DNA from: Pseudomonas bijieensis
GTDB lineage: Bacteria; Pseudomonadota; Gammaproteobacteria; Pseudomonadales; Pseudomonadaceae
Assembly (NCBI RefSeq): GCF_013347965.1
Contig: NZ_CP048810.1
Location: 5,455,501-5,519,500 of the forward strand
Direction of reading: 5' to 3'
DNA length: 64,000 nt
Made by a program: the position numbers and the translations under genes. Positions 45,855 through 56,641 of the stretch are shown piece after piece. The notes beneath the pieces were generated by a model. The model had not been told where the DNA came from and searched no databases. It saw nothing but the letters and a program-made list of their open reading frames with translations. Numbering within the stretch: the stretch's first letter is position 1; every line of letters begins with the position of its first letter.

Positions 45855-48800
45855 ATGTTGATCCTGCGCGGCGCTCCTGCCCTTTCTGCCTTTCGCCACA
45901 GCAAACTCCTTGAGCAACTGAGCCAGAAGGTTCCGGCTGTCAGTGGCTTGTATGCTGAATTCGCTCACTTCGCCGAAGTCACCGGCGGTTTGACCGGCGA
46001 CGAACAGCAGGTGCTCGCGCGCCTTCTGAAGTACGGTCCCAGTGTTCCCGTCCAGGAGCCGGCCGGTCGTCTGTTCCTGGTACTGCCGCGTTTCGGCACC
46101 ATTTCGCCATGGTCGAGCAAGGCCAGCGATATCGCCCGCAACTGCGGCCTGGCGAAAATCCAGCGCCTGGAGCGCGGCATTGCGTTTTATGTCGCCGGTG
46201 AGTTCAGCGAGGCCGAGGCCCAGTTGATCGCCGATGGCCTGCATGACCGCATGACCCAGGTCGTGCTGGGTAACCTGGAGCAGGCTGCCGGCCTGTTCAG
46301 CCACGCCGAACCCAAGCCGCTGACCGCTATCGACGTGCTGGGCGGCGGTCGTGCCGCGCTGGAAAAAGCCAACGCCGAACTGGGCCTGGCCCTGGCCGAA
46401 GACGAGATCGATTACCTGGTCAATGCCTTCCAGGGCTTGAAGCGCAACCCCCATGACATCGAACTGATGATGTTCGCCCAGGCCAACTCCGAGCACTGCC
46501 GCCACAAGATCTTCAACGCCAGTTGGGACATTGATGGCCAGAGCCAGGAAAAAAGCCTGTTCGGCATGATCAAGAACACCTACCAGATGCACAACGAAGG
46601 TGTGCTCTCGGCCTATAAGGACAACGCCGCGGTGATCGTCGGCAACGTCGCCGGGCGTTTCTACCCGAACCCTGAGACCCGCCAGTACGGTGCGGTCCAG
46701 GAGCCGGTGCACATCCTGATGAAGGTCGAGACCCACAACCACCCGACCGCCATCGCCCCATTCCCGGGCGCGTCCACCGGTTCCGGTGGCGAGATCCGTG
46801 ACGAAGGCGCCACCGGTCGCGGTGCCAAGCCCAAGGCAGGCCTGACCGGCTTCACCGTATCGAACCTGCAGATCCCTGGCTTCGAACAGCCGTGGGAAAA
46901 GCCTTACGGCAAGCCTGAGCGCATCGTCAACGCCCTCGACATCATGATCGAAGGTCCCCTTGGGGGCGCGGCGTTCAACAACGAATTCGGCCGTCCGGCC
47001 CTGACTGGCTATTTCCGTACTTTCGAACAGTCCATCAGCACCCCGCGTGGTGAAGAAGTTCGTGGTTACCACAAGCCGATCATGCTTGCCGGCGGCATGG
47101 GCAACATCCGCGCCGAACACGTGCAGAAAGGCGAAATCGTGGTCGGCTCCAAGCTGATCGTCCTCGGTGGCCCGGCCATGCTGATCGGCCTGGGCGGCGG
47201 CGCCGCTTCCTCCATGGCCACCGGCACCAGCTCGGCGGACCTGGACTTCGCTTCGGTCCAGCGGGAAAACCCGGAAATGGAACGCCGTTGCCAGGAAGTC
47301 ATCGACCGTTGCTGGCAGTTGGGCGAACACAACCCCATCAGCTTCATTCACGACGTCGGCGCCGGCGGCCTGTCCAACGCCTTCCCGGAACTGGTCAACG
47401 ACGGTGGCCGTGGCGGCCGCTTCGAATTGCGCAACATTCCGAACGACGAGCCGGGCATGGCCCCGCACGAAATCTGGAGCAACGAATCCCAGGAGCGTTA
47501 CGTCCTGGCGGTCGGCCCGGCTGACTTCGAGCGCTTCCAGGCCATCTGCGAACGCGAGCGCTGCCCGTTCGCCGTGGTGGGTGAGGCCACTGCCGAGCCA
47601 CAACTGACCGTCACCGACAGCCACTTCGGCAACAGCCCGGTGGACATGCCGCTGGAAGTGCTGCTGGGCAAAGCCCCGCGCATGCACCGTTCGGCCGTTC
47701 GTGAAACCGAGTTGGGCGACGATTTCGATCCTTCCACCCTCGACCTTGCCGAGTCCATCGAGCGCGTGCTGCATCACCCGGCCGTGGCGAGCAAAAGCTT
47801 CCTGATCACCATCGGCGACCGCACCATCACCGGCCTCGTGGCCCGCGACCAGATGGTCGGCCCGTGGCAAGTGCCGGTGGCCGACGTGGCCGTGACCGCC
47901 ACCAGCTTCGACGTCTACACCGGCGAAGCCATGGCGATGGGCGAGCGCACGCCGCTGGCGCTGCTGGATGCTCCGGCGTCGGGCCGCATGGCGATTGGCG
48001 AGACCCTGACCAACATCGCGGCTTCGCGCATCGGCAAGATTTCCGACATCAAGCTGTCGGCCAACTGGATGTCCGCCGCCGGCCACCCGGGTGAAGACGC
48101 CCGCCTGTACGACACGGTCAAGGCCGTCGGCATGGAGCTGTGCCCGGAGCTGGGCATCACCATTCCGGTGGGCAAGGACTCCATGTCCATGGCCACGCGC
48201 TGGAACGACGAAGGCGTGGACAAGAGCGTGACCTCGCCGCTGTCGCTGATCGTGACCGGTTTCGCGCCAGTCACCGATATCCGCCAGACCCTGACCCCGC
48301 AACTGCGCATGGACAAGGGCACCACCGACCTGATCCTGATCGACCTGGGCCGTGGCCAGAACCGCATGGGCGCCTCGATCCTGGCCCAGGTACACGGCAA
48401 GCTCGGCTCGCAAGCACCGGACGTCGACGATGCCGAAGACCTGAAGGCGTTCTTCGCCGTGATCCAGGGCCTCAACGCCGACGGTCACCTGCTGGCCTAC
48501 CACGACCGTTCCGATGGCGGTTTGCTGACCACCGTGGTGGAAATGGCCTTTGCCGGCCACTGCGGCCTGAGCCTGACCCTCGACAGCGTCGCCGAATCCA
48601 CCGCTGAAATCCCGGCCATCCTGTTCAACGAAGAGTTGGGCGCGGTGATCCAGGTTCGCCAGGACGCCACCCCGGACATCCTCGCTCAGTTCAGCGCGGC
48701 TGGTTTGGCCGACTGCGTCTCGGTGATCGGCCAGCCGATCAATAACGCCCACATCAATATCACCTTCAACGGCGATACCGTCTTCGAAGGCCAGCGCAGC

Positions 48801-49751
48801 CTGTTGCAGCGCCAGTGGGCGGAAACCAGCTACCAGATCCAGCGTCTGCGCGACAACGCCGACTGCGCCGAGCAGGAATTCGACGCGCTGCTGGAAGAAG
48901 ACAACCCGGGTTTGAGCGCCAAGCTCAGCTACGACGTCAACCTCGACGTGGCCGCGCCTTACATCAAGAAAGGCATTCGCCCACAAGTGGCGGTCCTGCG
49001 CGAGCAGGGCGTCAACGGCCAGGTGGAAATGGCGGCGGCGTTCGACCGTGCCGGTTTCAGCGCGATCGACGTGCACATGAGCGACATCCTCGCCGGTCGT
49101 GTCGACCTGAACGACTTCAAGGGCATGGTCGCCTGTGGCGGTTTCTCCTACGGTGACGTGCTGGGTGCCGGTGAAGGCTGGGCCAAGTCGGCACTGTTCA
49201 ACAGCCGCGCCCGTGATGCGTTCCAGGGTTTCTTCGAACGTACCGACAGCTTCACCCTCGGCGTGTGCAACGGTTGCCAGATGATGTCCAACCTGCACGA
49301 ACTGATCCCGGGCAGCGAGTTCTGGCCGCACTTCGTGCGCAACCGCTCCGAGCAGTTCGAAGCGCGCGTGGCGATGGTCCAGGTCCAGGAATCGAACTCG
49401 ATCTTCCTGCAGGGCATGGCCGGTTCGCGCATGCCGATCGCCATTGCCCACGGCGAAGGCCATGCCGAATTCGAAAGCGAAGAAGCGCTGCTCGAAGCCG
49501 ACCTGTCCGGTTGTGTGTCGCTGCGTTTCGTCGACAACCACGGCAAGGTCACCGAAACCTACCCGGCCAACCCGAACGGCTCGCCGCGCGGAATCACCGG
49601 CCTGACCAGCCGCGACGGTCGCGTCACGATCATGATGCCGCACCCCGAGCGCGTATTCCGCGCGGTGCAGAACTCGTGGCGTTCGGACGACTGGAACGAA
49701 GACGCGCCATGGATGCGCATGTTCCGCAACGCCCGCGTCTGGGTGAACTGA
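45855..49751 (+). CDS. purL: Phosphoribosylformylglycinamidine synthase PurL
   Basis: Fourth step of purine synthesis, making FGAM from FGAR, ATP and glutamine. The protein is 1298 aa, the long single-chain form. The start is ATG 45855 ([18 protein letters not shown]). AIRS-type synthetase domains include [27 protein letters not shown] and a second ATP domain ([11 protein letters not shown]). The C-terminal glutaminase has Cys1138 in GVCNGCQMM and His1263/Glu1265 in MMPHPERV. No defects are visible. Confidence 0.97.
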   Translation: MLILRGAPALSAFRHSKLLEQLSQKVPAVSGLYAEFAHFAEVTGGLTGDEQQVLARLLKYGPSVPVQEPAGRLFLVLPRFGTISPWSSKASDIARNCGLAKIQRLERGIAFYVAGEFSEAEAQLIADGLHDRMTQVVLGNLEQAAGLFSHAEPKPLTAIDVLGGGRAALEKANAELGLALAEDEIDYLVNAFQGLKRNPHDIELMMFAQANSEHCRHKIFNASWDIDGQSQEKSLFGMIKNTYQMHNEGVLSAYKDNAAVIVGNVAGRFYPNPETRQYGAVQEPVHILMKVETHNHPTAIAPFPGASTGSGGEIRDEGATGRGAKPKAGLTGFTVSNLQIPGFEQPWEKPYGKPERIVNALDIMIEGPLGGAAFNNEFGRPALTGYFRTFEQSISTPRGEEVRGYHKPIMLAGGMGNIRAEHVQKGEIVVGSKLIVLGGPAMLIGLGGGAASSMATGTSSADLDFASVQRENPEMERRCQEVIDRCWQLGEHNPISFIHDVGAGGLSNAFPELVNDGGRGGRFELRNIPNDEPGMAPHEIWSNESQERYVLAVGPADFERFQAICERERCPFAVVGEATAEPQLTVTDSHFGNSPVDMPLEVLLGKAPRMHRSAVRETELGDDFDPSTLDLAESIERVLHHPAVASKSFLITIGDRTITGLVARDQMVGPWQVPVADVAVTATSFDVYTGEAMAMGERTPLALLDAPASGRMAIGETLTNIAASRIGKISDIKLSANWMSAAGHPGEDARLYDTVKAVGMELCPELGITIPVGKDSMSMATRWNDEGVDKSVTSPLSLIVTGFAPVTDIRQTLTPQLRMDKGTTDLILIDLGRGQNRMGASILAQVHGKLGSQAPDVDDAEDLKAFFAVIQGLNADGHLLAYHDRSDGGLLTTVVEMAFAGHCGLSLTLDSVAESTAEIPAILFNEELGAVIQVRQDATPDILAQFSAAGLADCVSVIGQPINNAHINITFNGDTVFEGQRSLLQRQWAETSYQIQRLRDNADCAEQEFDALLEEDNPGLSAKLSYDVNLDVAAPYIKKGIRPQVAVLREQGVNGQVEMAAAFDRAGFSAIDVHMSDILAGRVDLNDFKGMVACGGFSYGDVLGAGEGWAKSALFNSRARDAFQGFFERTDSFTLGVCNGCQMMSNLHELIPGSEFWPHFVRNRSEQFEARVAMVQVQESNSIFLQGMAGSRMPIAIAHGEGHAEFESEEALLEADLSGCVSLRFVDNHGKVTETYPANPNGSPRGITGLTSRDGRVTIMMPHPERVFRAVQNSWRSDDWNEDAPWMRMFRNARVWVN

Positions 49752-49755
49752 GGCG

Positions 49756-50067
49756 GTGTACAAGCTCTGCTTCTTCGTCCCGGCCAGCCACCTGGACGTG
49801 GTCAAAAGTGCCGTATTCGCCGCCGGTGGCGGGCGGATCGGCGACTACGACCACTGCGCCTGGCAAGTGCTGGGCCTGGGCCAGTTCCGCCCGTTGGACG
49901 GCAGCCAGCCGTTCATTGGCGAAGCGGGCCAGGTCGAGCAGGTCGAGGAGTGGAAGGTGGAGCTTGTCGTTGCCGATGAGTTGATCCGTGCGGTGGTGGT
50001 GGCGTTGAAGCAGAGCCATCCCTACGAGACACCGGCGTATGAAGTGTGGCGGTTGGAGGATTTCTGA
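49756..50067 (+). CDS. YqfO / NIF3-associated small protein
   Basis: The protein is 103 aa. The start is GTG at 49756 (MYKLCFFVPASHLDVVK). It corresponds to the middle domain of YqfO-type NIF3 proteins, here as a stand-alone protein: VFAAGGGRIGDYDHCAWQ and HPYETPAYEVWRL. This domain resembles PII/CutA folds. Its function is unknown. It begins four bases after purL and shares its terminator. Confidence 0.88.
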   Translation: MYKLCFFVPASHLDVVKSAVFAAGGGRIGDYDHCAWQVLGLGQFRPLDGSQPFIGEAGQVEQVEEWKVELVVADELIRAVVVALKQSHPYETPAYEVWRLEDF

Positions 50068-50087
50068 TCCTCCGGCCGTTGAATGAG

Positions 50088-50118
50088 AAACCCGCTGATT
50101 GATTCAGCGGGTTTTTTT
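50088..50118 (+). terminator. Rho-independent terminator of purL-yqfO
   Basis: AAACCCGCTGA and TCAGCGGGTTT form an 11-bp stem with a five-base loop, followed by TTTTA. The group II intron begins about five bases after it. Confidence 0.92.
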
Positions 50119-50122
50119 ATTG

Positions 50123-52042
50123 GTGCGCCAGGCATGGCGCGTTGCGCGAAGCGCAACCAGTTTGGCTATGGTGGCCACGCTGGTGACTTGGAGGTGAAAG
50201 TCCTCTACACACCCGGCAAGGGGAAGTGTTAGCCAGAGGCAAGGGTGTCGCGGGTGACCGCGAATCTGAAGGAAGCCCGAGGCAAAATGCTGGCCTGACG
50301 AACAGGAAGCGGATAGAGGCGGCGCAGCGGGGTAAGAAGGCCAATATCTTCAAAGCCCAATACTTGCACGGAACGCTGTGACGTAGATCCGACAGGCATA
50401 AGCAGGAAGGTCGCGCGAATTACCCTGGGAGATCTGCACGTTTGCCACTGTGCTACCGGGCGTCGAGAGGCGACGGGATGAGCGTGCAGAAGTCAGCCGA
50501 GGCCGTAGTAAGTGACGAGTAACCCAGTCACCAAGGGCCGAACAGGTTATGCCGCCAGTAGGCGTCAGAGTCTCGTCGAATGTCGAAAAAGCAGAAATCT
50601 CTCCACAAGAGGGCTGTAACCCCAAGTCCCGGACGGAATCCGGGGTTTGTGGCTGGCAGTGCGCAGACATCGGCGGCGTCTGTGGTGTGGACGAACGCGG
50701 AGCTGGACACGCTGATGGAACGGGTGCTCGCACCCGCCAACCTCAGACGTGCGTATCAACGCGTGGTCAGTAACAAGGGCGCGCCGGGTGCCGATGGCAT
50801 GACGGTCGCCGAATTGGCAGGCTACGTGAAACAGTATTGGCCGATCCTCAAAGCCCGACTGCTGGCCGGTGAGTACCAGCCGCAAGGTGTGCGCGCCGTT
50901 GACATCCCCAAACCCAAAGGTGGAACTCGGCAGTTGAGTATTCCCAACGTCGTGGATCGTCTGATCCAACAAGCCTTGCTGCAACAGCTCACGCCGATTT
51001 TCGACCCCCTGTTTTCGGACTACAGCTACGGTTTTCGTCCGGGCAGAAGCGCTCATCAAGCCATCGAAACAGCCCGTGCCCACGTGGCGGCGGGTCAGCG
51101 TTGGTGCGTGGAACTTGATCTTGAGAAGTTCTTTGATCGTGTTAACCACGACGTTCTGATGGCCCATATAGAGCGCCAAGTCGAAGACAAGCGAGTGCTC
51201 AGGCTAATCCGCCGTTACCTCGAAGCCGGGATCATGTCGGGTGGCATCGCCAGCCGACGGCAGGAAGGGACTCCGCAAGGCGGCCCGCTCTCGCCGTTGC
51301 TGTCGAACATCCTGCTTAATGAACTCGACCGCGAGCTGGAACGGCGGGGCCATCGCTTCGTGCGCTATGCAGACGATGCGAACATTTATGTACGCAGTCA
51401 TCGTGCAGGCGAACGGGTCATGACCAGTGTTGAGCGTTTCCTGAATCAGCGTCTTAAACTGACGGTGAACCGGGAAAAGAGCCGTGTGGCACGGCCTTGG
51501 ACCTGTGATTACTTGGGCTATGGGATGAGCTGGCACAAACAGCCGAAGCTGAAAGTGGCAACGATGAGTCTGGGTCGCTTGCGCGACCGACTCAGAGAGC
51601 TGCTGCGCGGAGTACGGGGTCACAAGATGGCGAACGTCATCGAGCGGATAAACCCCGTAGTGCGAGGTTGGGCTGGCTACTTCAAGCTCAGTCAGAGCAA
51701 ACGACCACTTGAGGAGTTGGATGGTTGGGTGAGACGCAAACTTCGTTGTGTCATCTGGCGGCAATGGAAGCAGCCCTCTACGAGGGCGCGCAACCTGATG
51801 CGCCTGGGGCTCGACGAAGGACGCGCCTGTAAATCAGCGTTCAATGGCCGAGGCCCGTGGTGGAACTCCGGAGCGCCACATGTGAATCAGGCGCTACCGA
51901 AGAAGCTGTGGAATCGACTCGGACTGGTCTCGATACTGGATACGATAAACTGGCTTAACCGCATAGCCTGAACCGCCGTATACGGAACCGTATGTACGGT
52001 GGTGTGAGAGGACGGCGGATGTAAATCCGTCTCCTACTCGAT
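50123..52042 (+). mobile_element. Group II intron, bacterial class C, with its maturase
   Basis: A retroelement of about 1.92 kb. The 5' end begins GTGCGCCAGGC, the usual GUGCG start. The 3' end carries domain V at about 51973-52005: the arms ACCGCCGTA and TACGGTGGT pair throughout (one G-U). A CGC triad near the base, rather than AGC, fits class C. Domain VI (GGACGGCGGA with TCCGTCTCC) follows, ending ACTCGAT with the branch A about seven bases from the end. Insertion just after a transcription terminator is the known habit of class C introns. The exact 3' boundary is my inference. Confidence 0.88.
50580..51971 (+). CDS. ltrA: Group II intron reverse transcriptase/maturase
   Basis: Intron-encoded protein of 463 aa, complete and in frame. 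Reverse transcriptase blocks are visible: NKGAPGADGM near 65-74, IPKPKGGTRQLSIPNV near 109-123, SYGFRPGRSAHQA near 149-161, GTPQGGPLSPLLSNILL near 230-246, and the catalytic YADD at 263-266. The maturase region (domain X) follows, with GWAGYFKLS. The C-terminus (GRGPWWNSGAPHVNQALP) is typical of class C and lacks an HNH endonuclease. This suggests target-primed retrotransposition at replication forks or ssDNA near terminators. Confidence 0.94.
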   Translation: MSKKQKSLHKRAVTPSPGRNPGFVAGSAQTSAASVVWTNAELDTLMERVLAPANLRRAYQRVVSNKGAPGADGMTVAELAGYVKQYWPILKARLLAGEYQPQGVRAVDIPKPKGGTRQLSIPNVVDRLIQQALLQQLTPIFDPLFSDYSYGFRPGRSAHQAIETARAHVAAGQRWCVELDLEKFFDRVNHDVLMAHIERQVEDKRVLRLIRRYLEAGIMSGGIASRRQEGTPQGGPLSPLLSNILLNELDRELERRGHRFVRYADDANIYVRSHRAGERVMTSVERFLNQRLKLTVNREKSRVARPWTCDYLGYGMSWHKQPKLKVATMSLGRLRDRLRELLRGVRGHKMANVIERINPVVRGWAGYFKLSQSKRPLEELDGWVRRKLRCVIWRQWKQPSTRARNLMRLGLDEGRACKSAFNGRGPWWNSGAPHVNQALPKKLWNRLGLVSILDTINWLNRIA

Positions 52043-52043
52043 T

Positions 52044-52177
52044 TGTGGCGAGGGGGGATTTATCCCCGCTGGGCTGCGAAGCAGCCCTAAACTCGGCACC
52101 TCGGTGTGTCAGGCAAATTGAGTTTGGTTGTTTTGGGGCTGCTGCGCAGCCCAGCGGGGATAAATCCCCTCGCCACA
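52044..52177. repeat. Long REP-like palindrome, GAGGGGGGATTTATCCCC type (copy 2)
   Basis: Same element as at 43938-44072, starting within one or two bases of the intron's 3' end. Confidence 0.85.
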
Positions 52178-52215
52178 GGGGGTGGTCTGTCAGATGTGTT
52201 GGGTGTGTGCAGGCC

Positions 52216-52311
52216 TCATCGCGAGCAGGCTCGCTCCCACAGTGGAGTAGTGTTGTTCACAAAATTTATGACCTACACCCTACCCTGTGGGAGCGAGCCT
52301 GCTCGCGATAG
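52216..52311. repeat. REP palindrome pair (GCGAGCAGGCTCGC type)
   Basis: Two inverted units lie just past the 3' end of nagE. Confidence 0.85.
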
Positions 52312-52333
52312 CAGGCTATCAGGCAACGAAAAT

Positions 52334-54050
52334 TCAGGCTTTGACACCCGCCTGACGGCTCAGCACCACCGCCTCCAACGCCCGCCACAACCCCGGTGCT
52401 TTCTCCCCCAGCAGCAAGTGCCAGACTCCACCGTCCAACGGGCTCACTCCCCTGGCAACCCAGTGTTTTGAGCTGGCTCTCCGACAGCCCTTGGCCATCG
52501 GCCAGTCGCACCCGTAACCGGCTCGTCGCCACGCAATCGAACTGCAACACATTGTCAGCGCCACCCAGCGCATCCAGCCATTGTTGCGCTTCGGCCCCAG
52601 ACACGGCGGTCGGTTCAGCAGGTTCAGCCAGCGCAACCACGGGCGCAGTGGCTGGACGCTCGGAAGAGGGCAACGCCAAGCGGATTTCATCGGCAATGCT
52701 GTCGGCCATCGGCCCGACCACTACCTGCAAGCTCCCACCATTGCCGGGACGCACCACGGCCATGGCGCCAAGGGCTTTGAGTTGCGTGTCGGACGCTTTG
52801 TTGCGATCGACCATGTCCAGGCGCAGCCGTGTGGTACAGGCGCCGACGGTGATCAGATTGTCCGCACCACCCAAGGCCTGGATGTAGGCCTTGGCGCGCT
52901 GGTTCTGGGCGATGACCGGTTTGTCCCCGGCCGGCACGTCTTCACGCCCCGGGGTCTTCAGGTCGAAGCGGCGAATGCAGAAGTCGAATACAACGTAATA
53001 GATCACCGCATAGACCAGGCCCACCGGTACCACCAACCAACCGTTACTGGACTTGCCCCACCCCAGGACCATGTCGATGAAACCGCCGGAGAAGGTGAAG
53101 CCCAGGCGAATGTTCAGCCAATCGGTGATCGCCATCGACAGCCCGGTGAGCAAGGCATGCAACAGGAACAACAGCGGCGCGAGAAACATGAAGGCGAATT
53201 CCACCGGCTCGGTGACCCCGGTGAGAAACGACGTCAGCGCCATGGACAGCAAAATCCCGCCCATGACTTTGCGCCGCTGGGGTAGGGCATTGCGGTACAT
53301 CGCCAGGCACGCGGCGGGCAGGCCGAAGAGCATTACCGGGAACATGCCGGTCATGAACTGGCCGCCATTGGGGTCGCCGGCAAAGTAGCGAGTCAGATCG
53401 CCCGTGACCACCGCGCCGGTTTGCGGATCGGTGAAGCTGCCGAAGATGAACCAGGCCATGTTGTTGAGGATGTGGTGCAAACCGGTGACGATCAGCAACC
53501 GATTGAATACACCGAAGACGAACGCGCCGAAGCTGCCACTGGCCATCAGCAGTTCGCCGAAGCTGTTGATGCCCTGCTGGATCGGTGGCCAGATCAGACC
53601 GAACACCACGCCAAGGCCGACGGCGCTGAAACCCGTGACAATCGGCACGAAGCGCCGGCCACCAAAGAACGCCAGGTACTCCGGCAGCTTGATGTCCTTG
53701 AAGCGGTTGTACAGCGCACCGGCCAGCAGGCCACTGATGATCCCGGCGAGCATGCCCATGTTGATGCTGGCATCGAGCACTTTCAGGGTAGCGATCATCA
53801 CCAGATAACCAATGGCCCCGGCCAACCCCGCCGTACCGTTATTGTCCCGGGCGAAACCCACGGCGATGCCGATGGCGAAGATCATTGCCAGGTTGGCGAA
53901 AATCGCCTGCCCGGCATCGTGAATGATGGCGATGTTCAAAAGATCGGTGTCGCCCAGGCGCAGCAACAGGCCAGCAATCGGCAGGATCGCGATCGGCAGC
54001 ATCAGCGCACGGCCGAGGCGTTGCAGCCCTTCGATGAAATGCTGGTACAT
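52334..54050 (-). pseudogene. nagE: N-acetylglucosamine PTS permease NagE (EIIC-EIIB-EIIB-like), frameshifted near its end
   Basis: Imports and phosphorylates GlcNAc. Residues 1-360 are the EIIC membrane domain (LGRALMLPIAILPIAGLLLRLG, GLHHILNN, GVTEPVEFAFMF). A canonical EIIB follows, with phosphocysteine Cys405 in ACTTRLRL. A second EIIB-like domain near 480-560 has VATSRLRV, with Ala508 at the phosphocysteine position. After LKTLG the frame breaks: an extra A in AA at 52457-52458 (TT on the minus strand). One base fewer restores a 571-aa protein ending SRQAGVKA at 52334. As written it runs to 52266 with junk. It has no EIIA of its own; NagF supplies one. Confidence 0.88.
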
Positions 54051-54083
54051 GGCGTCTCTCCTTTTATTGTTCTTCGACGTGGC

Positions 54084-56597
54084 TCAGCCCAGGGGCCAGT
54101 GTTGATGACAGGCGCGGCGCACGGCGGCGGCACTGCCCAGGTTCAGCAGCTCGGCGCTGAGGCAAGCGCACTTGACGGTGTCGAGCTGGCGCACGCGCGC
54201 CTTGATTTCAGCGATCTGCGGTGGGCTGACCGATAGCTCGCGTACGCCCAGCCCGATCAGCACGGGCGTGGCCAACGGATCGCAGGCCAAGGCGCCGCAC
54301 ACGCCGACCCAGCGTCCATGCTTCGCCGCGCCAGCGCAGGTCTGGGCGATCAGCCGCAGCAGTGCCGGATGCAAGGCATCGACCCGGGCGGCGAGGCCGG
54401 CGTGGTCGCGGTCCATGGCGAGGGTGTATTGCGAGAGGTCGTTGGTGCCAATGGAGAGGAAGTCGGCGTGCTCGGCCAATTGTTCGGCCAGCAACGCGGC
54501 GGCCGGCACTTCGATCATCACCCCTAGTTGCGGGCGTTCGCTCAGGCCCAGCTCGCTGGCCAAGGTATCGAGGCGCTGGCGGATGTGCAGCAGTTCGTCG
54601 ACCTCGGTCACCATCGGCAGCAGGATTCGGCAGCGCTGCAGCGGACGGGTTTGCAGCAAGGCCCGCAATTGCTGGTCGAGCAGTTCCGGTCGCAACTGGG
54701 CCAGGCGAATGCCGCGCAGGCCCAGCACCGGGTTGGCTTCGGCCGGCAGCGGCAGGTAATCCAACTGCTTGTCGCCGCCGACGTCGATGGTGCGGATGAT
54801 CACCGGCTTGTCGCCCATGGCATCGAGTACGGCTTGATAGGCCTGGCGTTGCTCTTCTTCGTCGGGTGCGGTGTGACGGTCGACGAAGAGGAATTCAGTG
54901 CGCAACAAGCCAACCCCGTCGGCACCGCTTGCCAGTGCCTGGGCCGCATCGCTACGGGAGGCGACATTGGCCGCCACTTCTATATTCACGCCGTCACGGG
55001 TATGCGCCGATGTGTGGGCGAGGGCCTCTTGTTGGGCGTGTTGGGTCGCTCGCCGCCGTTGTTCTTGCTGCACCTGGGCCAGGCGCTCGGCGGTTGGCGC
55101 GAGTTCGAGGCGGCCGCCGTCGGCATCCAGCACCACCGATTGCCCCGGCGTCTGTACCAGCAGTGCATCGCCCAGCGCCACCAGGCACGGCAGGCCTTTG
55201 CCTCGGGCCAGGATCGCCACATGGGAGGTTGCCCCGCCCTCAACCATGCACACACCGGCCACGCCTTGAGCGCAGAGTTGCAGCAGCTCCGACGGAGTTA
55301 GCTCCTGCGCGGCAACGATGGCGCCCGCGGGCACGTCGAATTGCCAGGCCTCGCCCAACAGCACGCGCAAGACCCGCTGGCGCAGATCGCGTAAATCATT
55401 GGCGCGCTCGGCCAGCAGCGTGCTGCCCAGTTGCTGCAGCACCTTGCACTGCACGTCGATGGAGCGGCTCCAGGCGTGGCTCGCGGCACTGCCCTGGTCG
55501 ATGGCAAGGTGCGCGGCGTCGAGCAAGATCGGGTCTTCCAGCAGCGCCAGATGGGCGCTGAAAATCGCTTCTTCGTCGCGATGGCGACGGGCCTTGGCGT
55601 TTTCCAGGGTGAGCTGGATTTCGCGACGAACGTGCCCCAAGGCACTGTTCAACTGCTGCCGTTGTTCTTCGACGTTGTGGCGGCCAGCGTCCTCGGGCAA
55701 TTGAATGCCATCGAGCCGAACCAGCGGCCCAGCCACCAGACCGGGGGCCGCACACACACCATGCAGCACGCCGGCTTCGGCGCTACGGTGCTGGGCTTTT
55801 ACCGCAGGCGCCACGGCGTGGGCTTCTTCAGCCAGGGCTGTGGATAACGTGCTCAGCAGGGCGTGCAACGCCGCCTCGGCATCGCTGCCCCGGCAACTGA
55901 CGTGCACCTCTGCCTGCTCGGTAATGGCCAGGCCCATCATTCCCATCACGCTGTCGCAGGATGCCGTTTTGCCTTGGAAATGCAGCTGCGAACGGCTCTT
56001 GAAACCCTGGGCGGTCTGACGAATCAACGCCGCCGGGCGGGCGTGCAGGCCTCCGCGATGGGCGATGCGCACCTGACCGAAAACTTCGATGCCAACGGCC
56101 TGTTCTTCGTCTTGCGTCTCAGCCGGGGTCTTGGCGACGACGTGCAACAGCGGCTCGCCGACCTTCACCCCTTTGAGGGTGATAGGCCGCGCCTGGAAGT
56201 GCTCGCCGTTGGTGATGACCAACAGGCTGACCAGGCTCTTGCAGCGCAGTGCCACCTTGTCTACGTCGTAACGCAGCAGCGGCTGGCCGTTGCTGACCCG
56301 CGCACCTTCCTTGACCAGCATGGAAAAACCCTCGCCTTGCAGCTCGACCGTGTCCAGGCCCAGGTGCAGCAGCAGTTCGGCGCCGTTGTCGGCGCGCAGG
56401 GTCACGGCGTGGCCGCTGCGGGCGACGTGGATCACTTCGCCGGCACAGGGCGCGTAGAGGGTGTCGTTCAGCGGGTCGATGGCGATTCCGTCGCCCATCG
56501 CGCCGCTGGCGAACACCGCGTCCGGGACATTGGCGAGGGTGAGCACCGGGCCGCTGAGCGGGGCGCTGAGGATCAGCTCTTTATTATTGTTGGGCAT
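54084..56597 (-). CDS. nagF: Multiphosphoryl transfer protein EIIA-HPr-EI (NagF)
   Basis: Fused PTS protein of 837 aa that takes phosphate from PEP to NagE. EIIA(Glc)-type domain (1-150) has phospho-His78 in LLLHLGLDTV. HPr domain (170-255) has His185 in GLHARPAAL. EI domain (280-837) has His459 in GGATSHVAIL, the PEP-binding RTEFLF and IMIEVPAA-type blocks, and SIGTNDLSQYTLAMDR. All three active histidines are intact. It lies 33 bases upstream of nagE. Confidence 0.95.
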   Translation of the reverse strand: MPNNNKELILSAPLSGPVLTLANVPDAVFASGAMGDGIAIDPLNDTLYAPCAGEVIHVARSGHAVTLRADNGAELLLHLGLDTVELQGEGFSMLVKEGARVSNGQPLLRYDVDKVALRCKSLVSLLVITNGEHFQARPITLKGVKVGEPLLHVVAKTPAETQDEEQAVGIEVFGQVRIAHRGGLHARPAALIRQTAQGFKSRSQLHFQGKTASCDSVMGMMGLAITEQAEVHVSCRGSDAEAALHALLSTLSTALAEEAHAVAPAVKAQHRSAEAGVLHGVCAAPGLVAGPLVRLDGIQLPEDAGRHNVEEQRQQLNSALGHVRREIQLTLENAKARRHRDEEAIFSAHLALLEDPILLDAAHLAIDQGSAASHAWSRSIDVQCKVLQQLGSTLLAERANDLRDLRQRVLRVLLGEAWQFDVPAGAIVAAQELTPSELLQLCAQGVAGVCMVEGGATSHVAILARGKGLPCLVALGDALLVQTPGQSVVLDADGGRLELAPTAERLAQVQQEQRRRATQHAQQEALAHTSAHTRDGVNIEVAANVASRSDAAQALASGADGVGLLRTEFLFVDRHTAPDEEEQRQAYQAVLDAMGDKPVIIRTIDVGGDKQLDYLPLPAEANPVLGLRGIRLAQLRPELLDQQLRALLQTRPLQRCRILLPMVTEVDELLHIRQRLDTLASELGLSERPQLGVMIEVPAAALLAEQLAEHADFLSIGTNDLSQYTLAMDRDHAGLAARVDALHPALLRLIAQTCAGAAKHGRWVGVCGALACDPLATPVLIGLGVRELSVSPPQIAEIKARVRQLDTVKCACLSAELLNLGSAAAVRRACHQHWPLG

Positions 56598-56641
56598 GGG
56601 GCGCTCTCATCAGACTCTTTTATTGAAAGAAAGCCGTTGGC

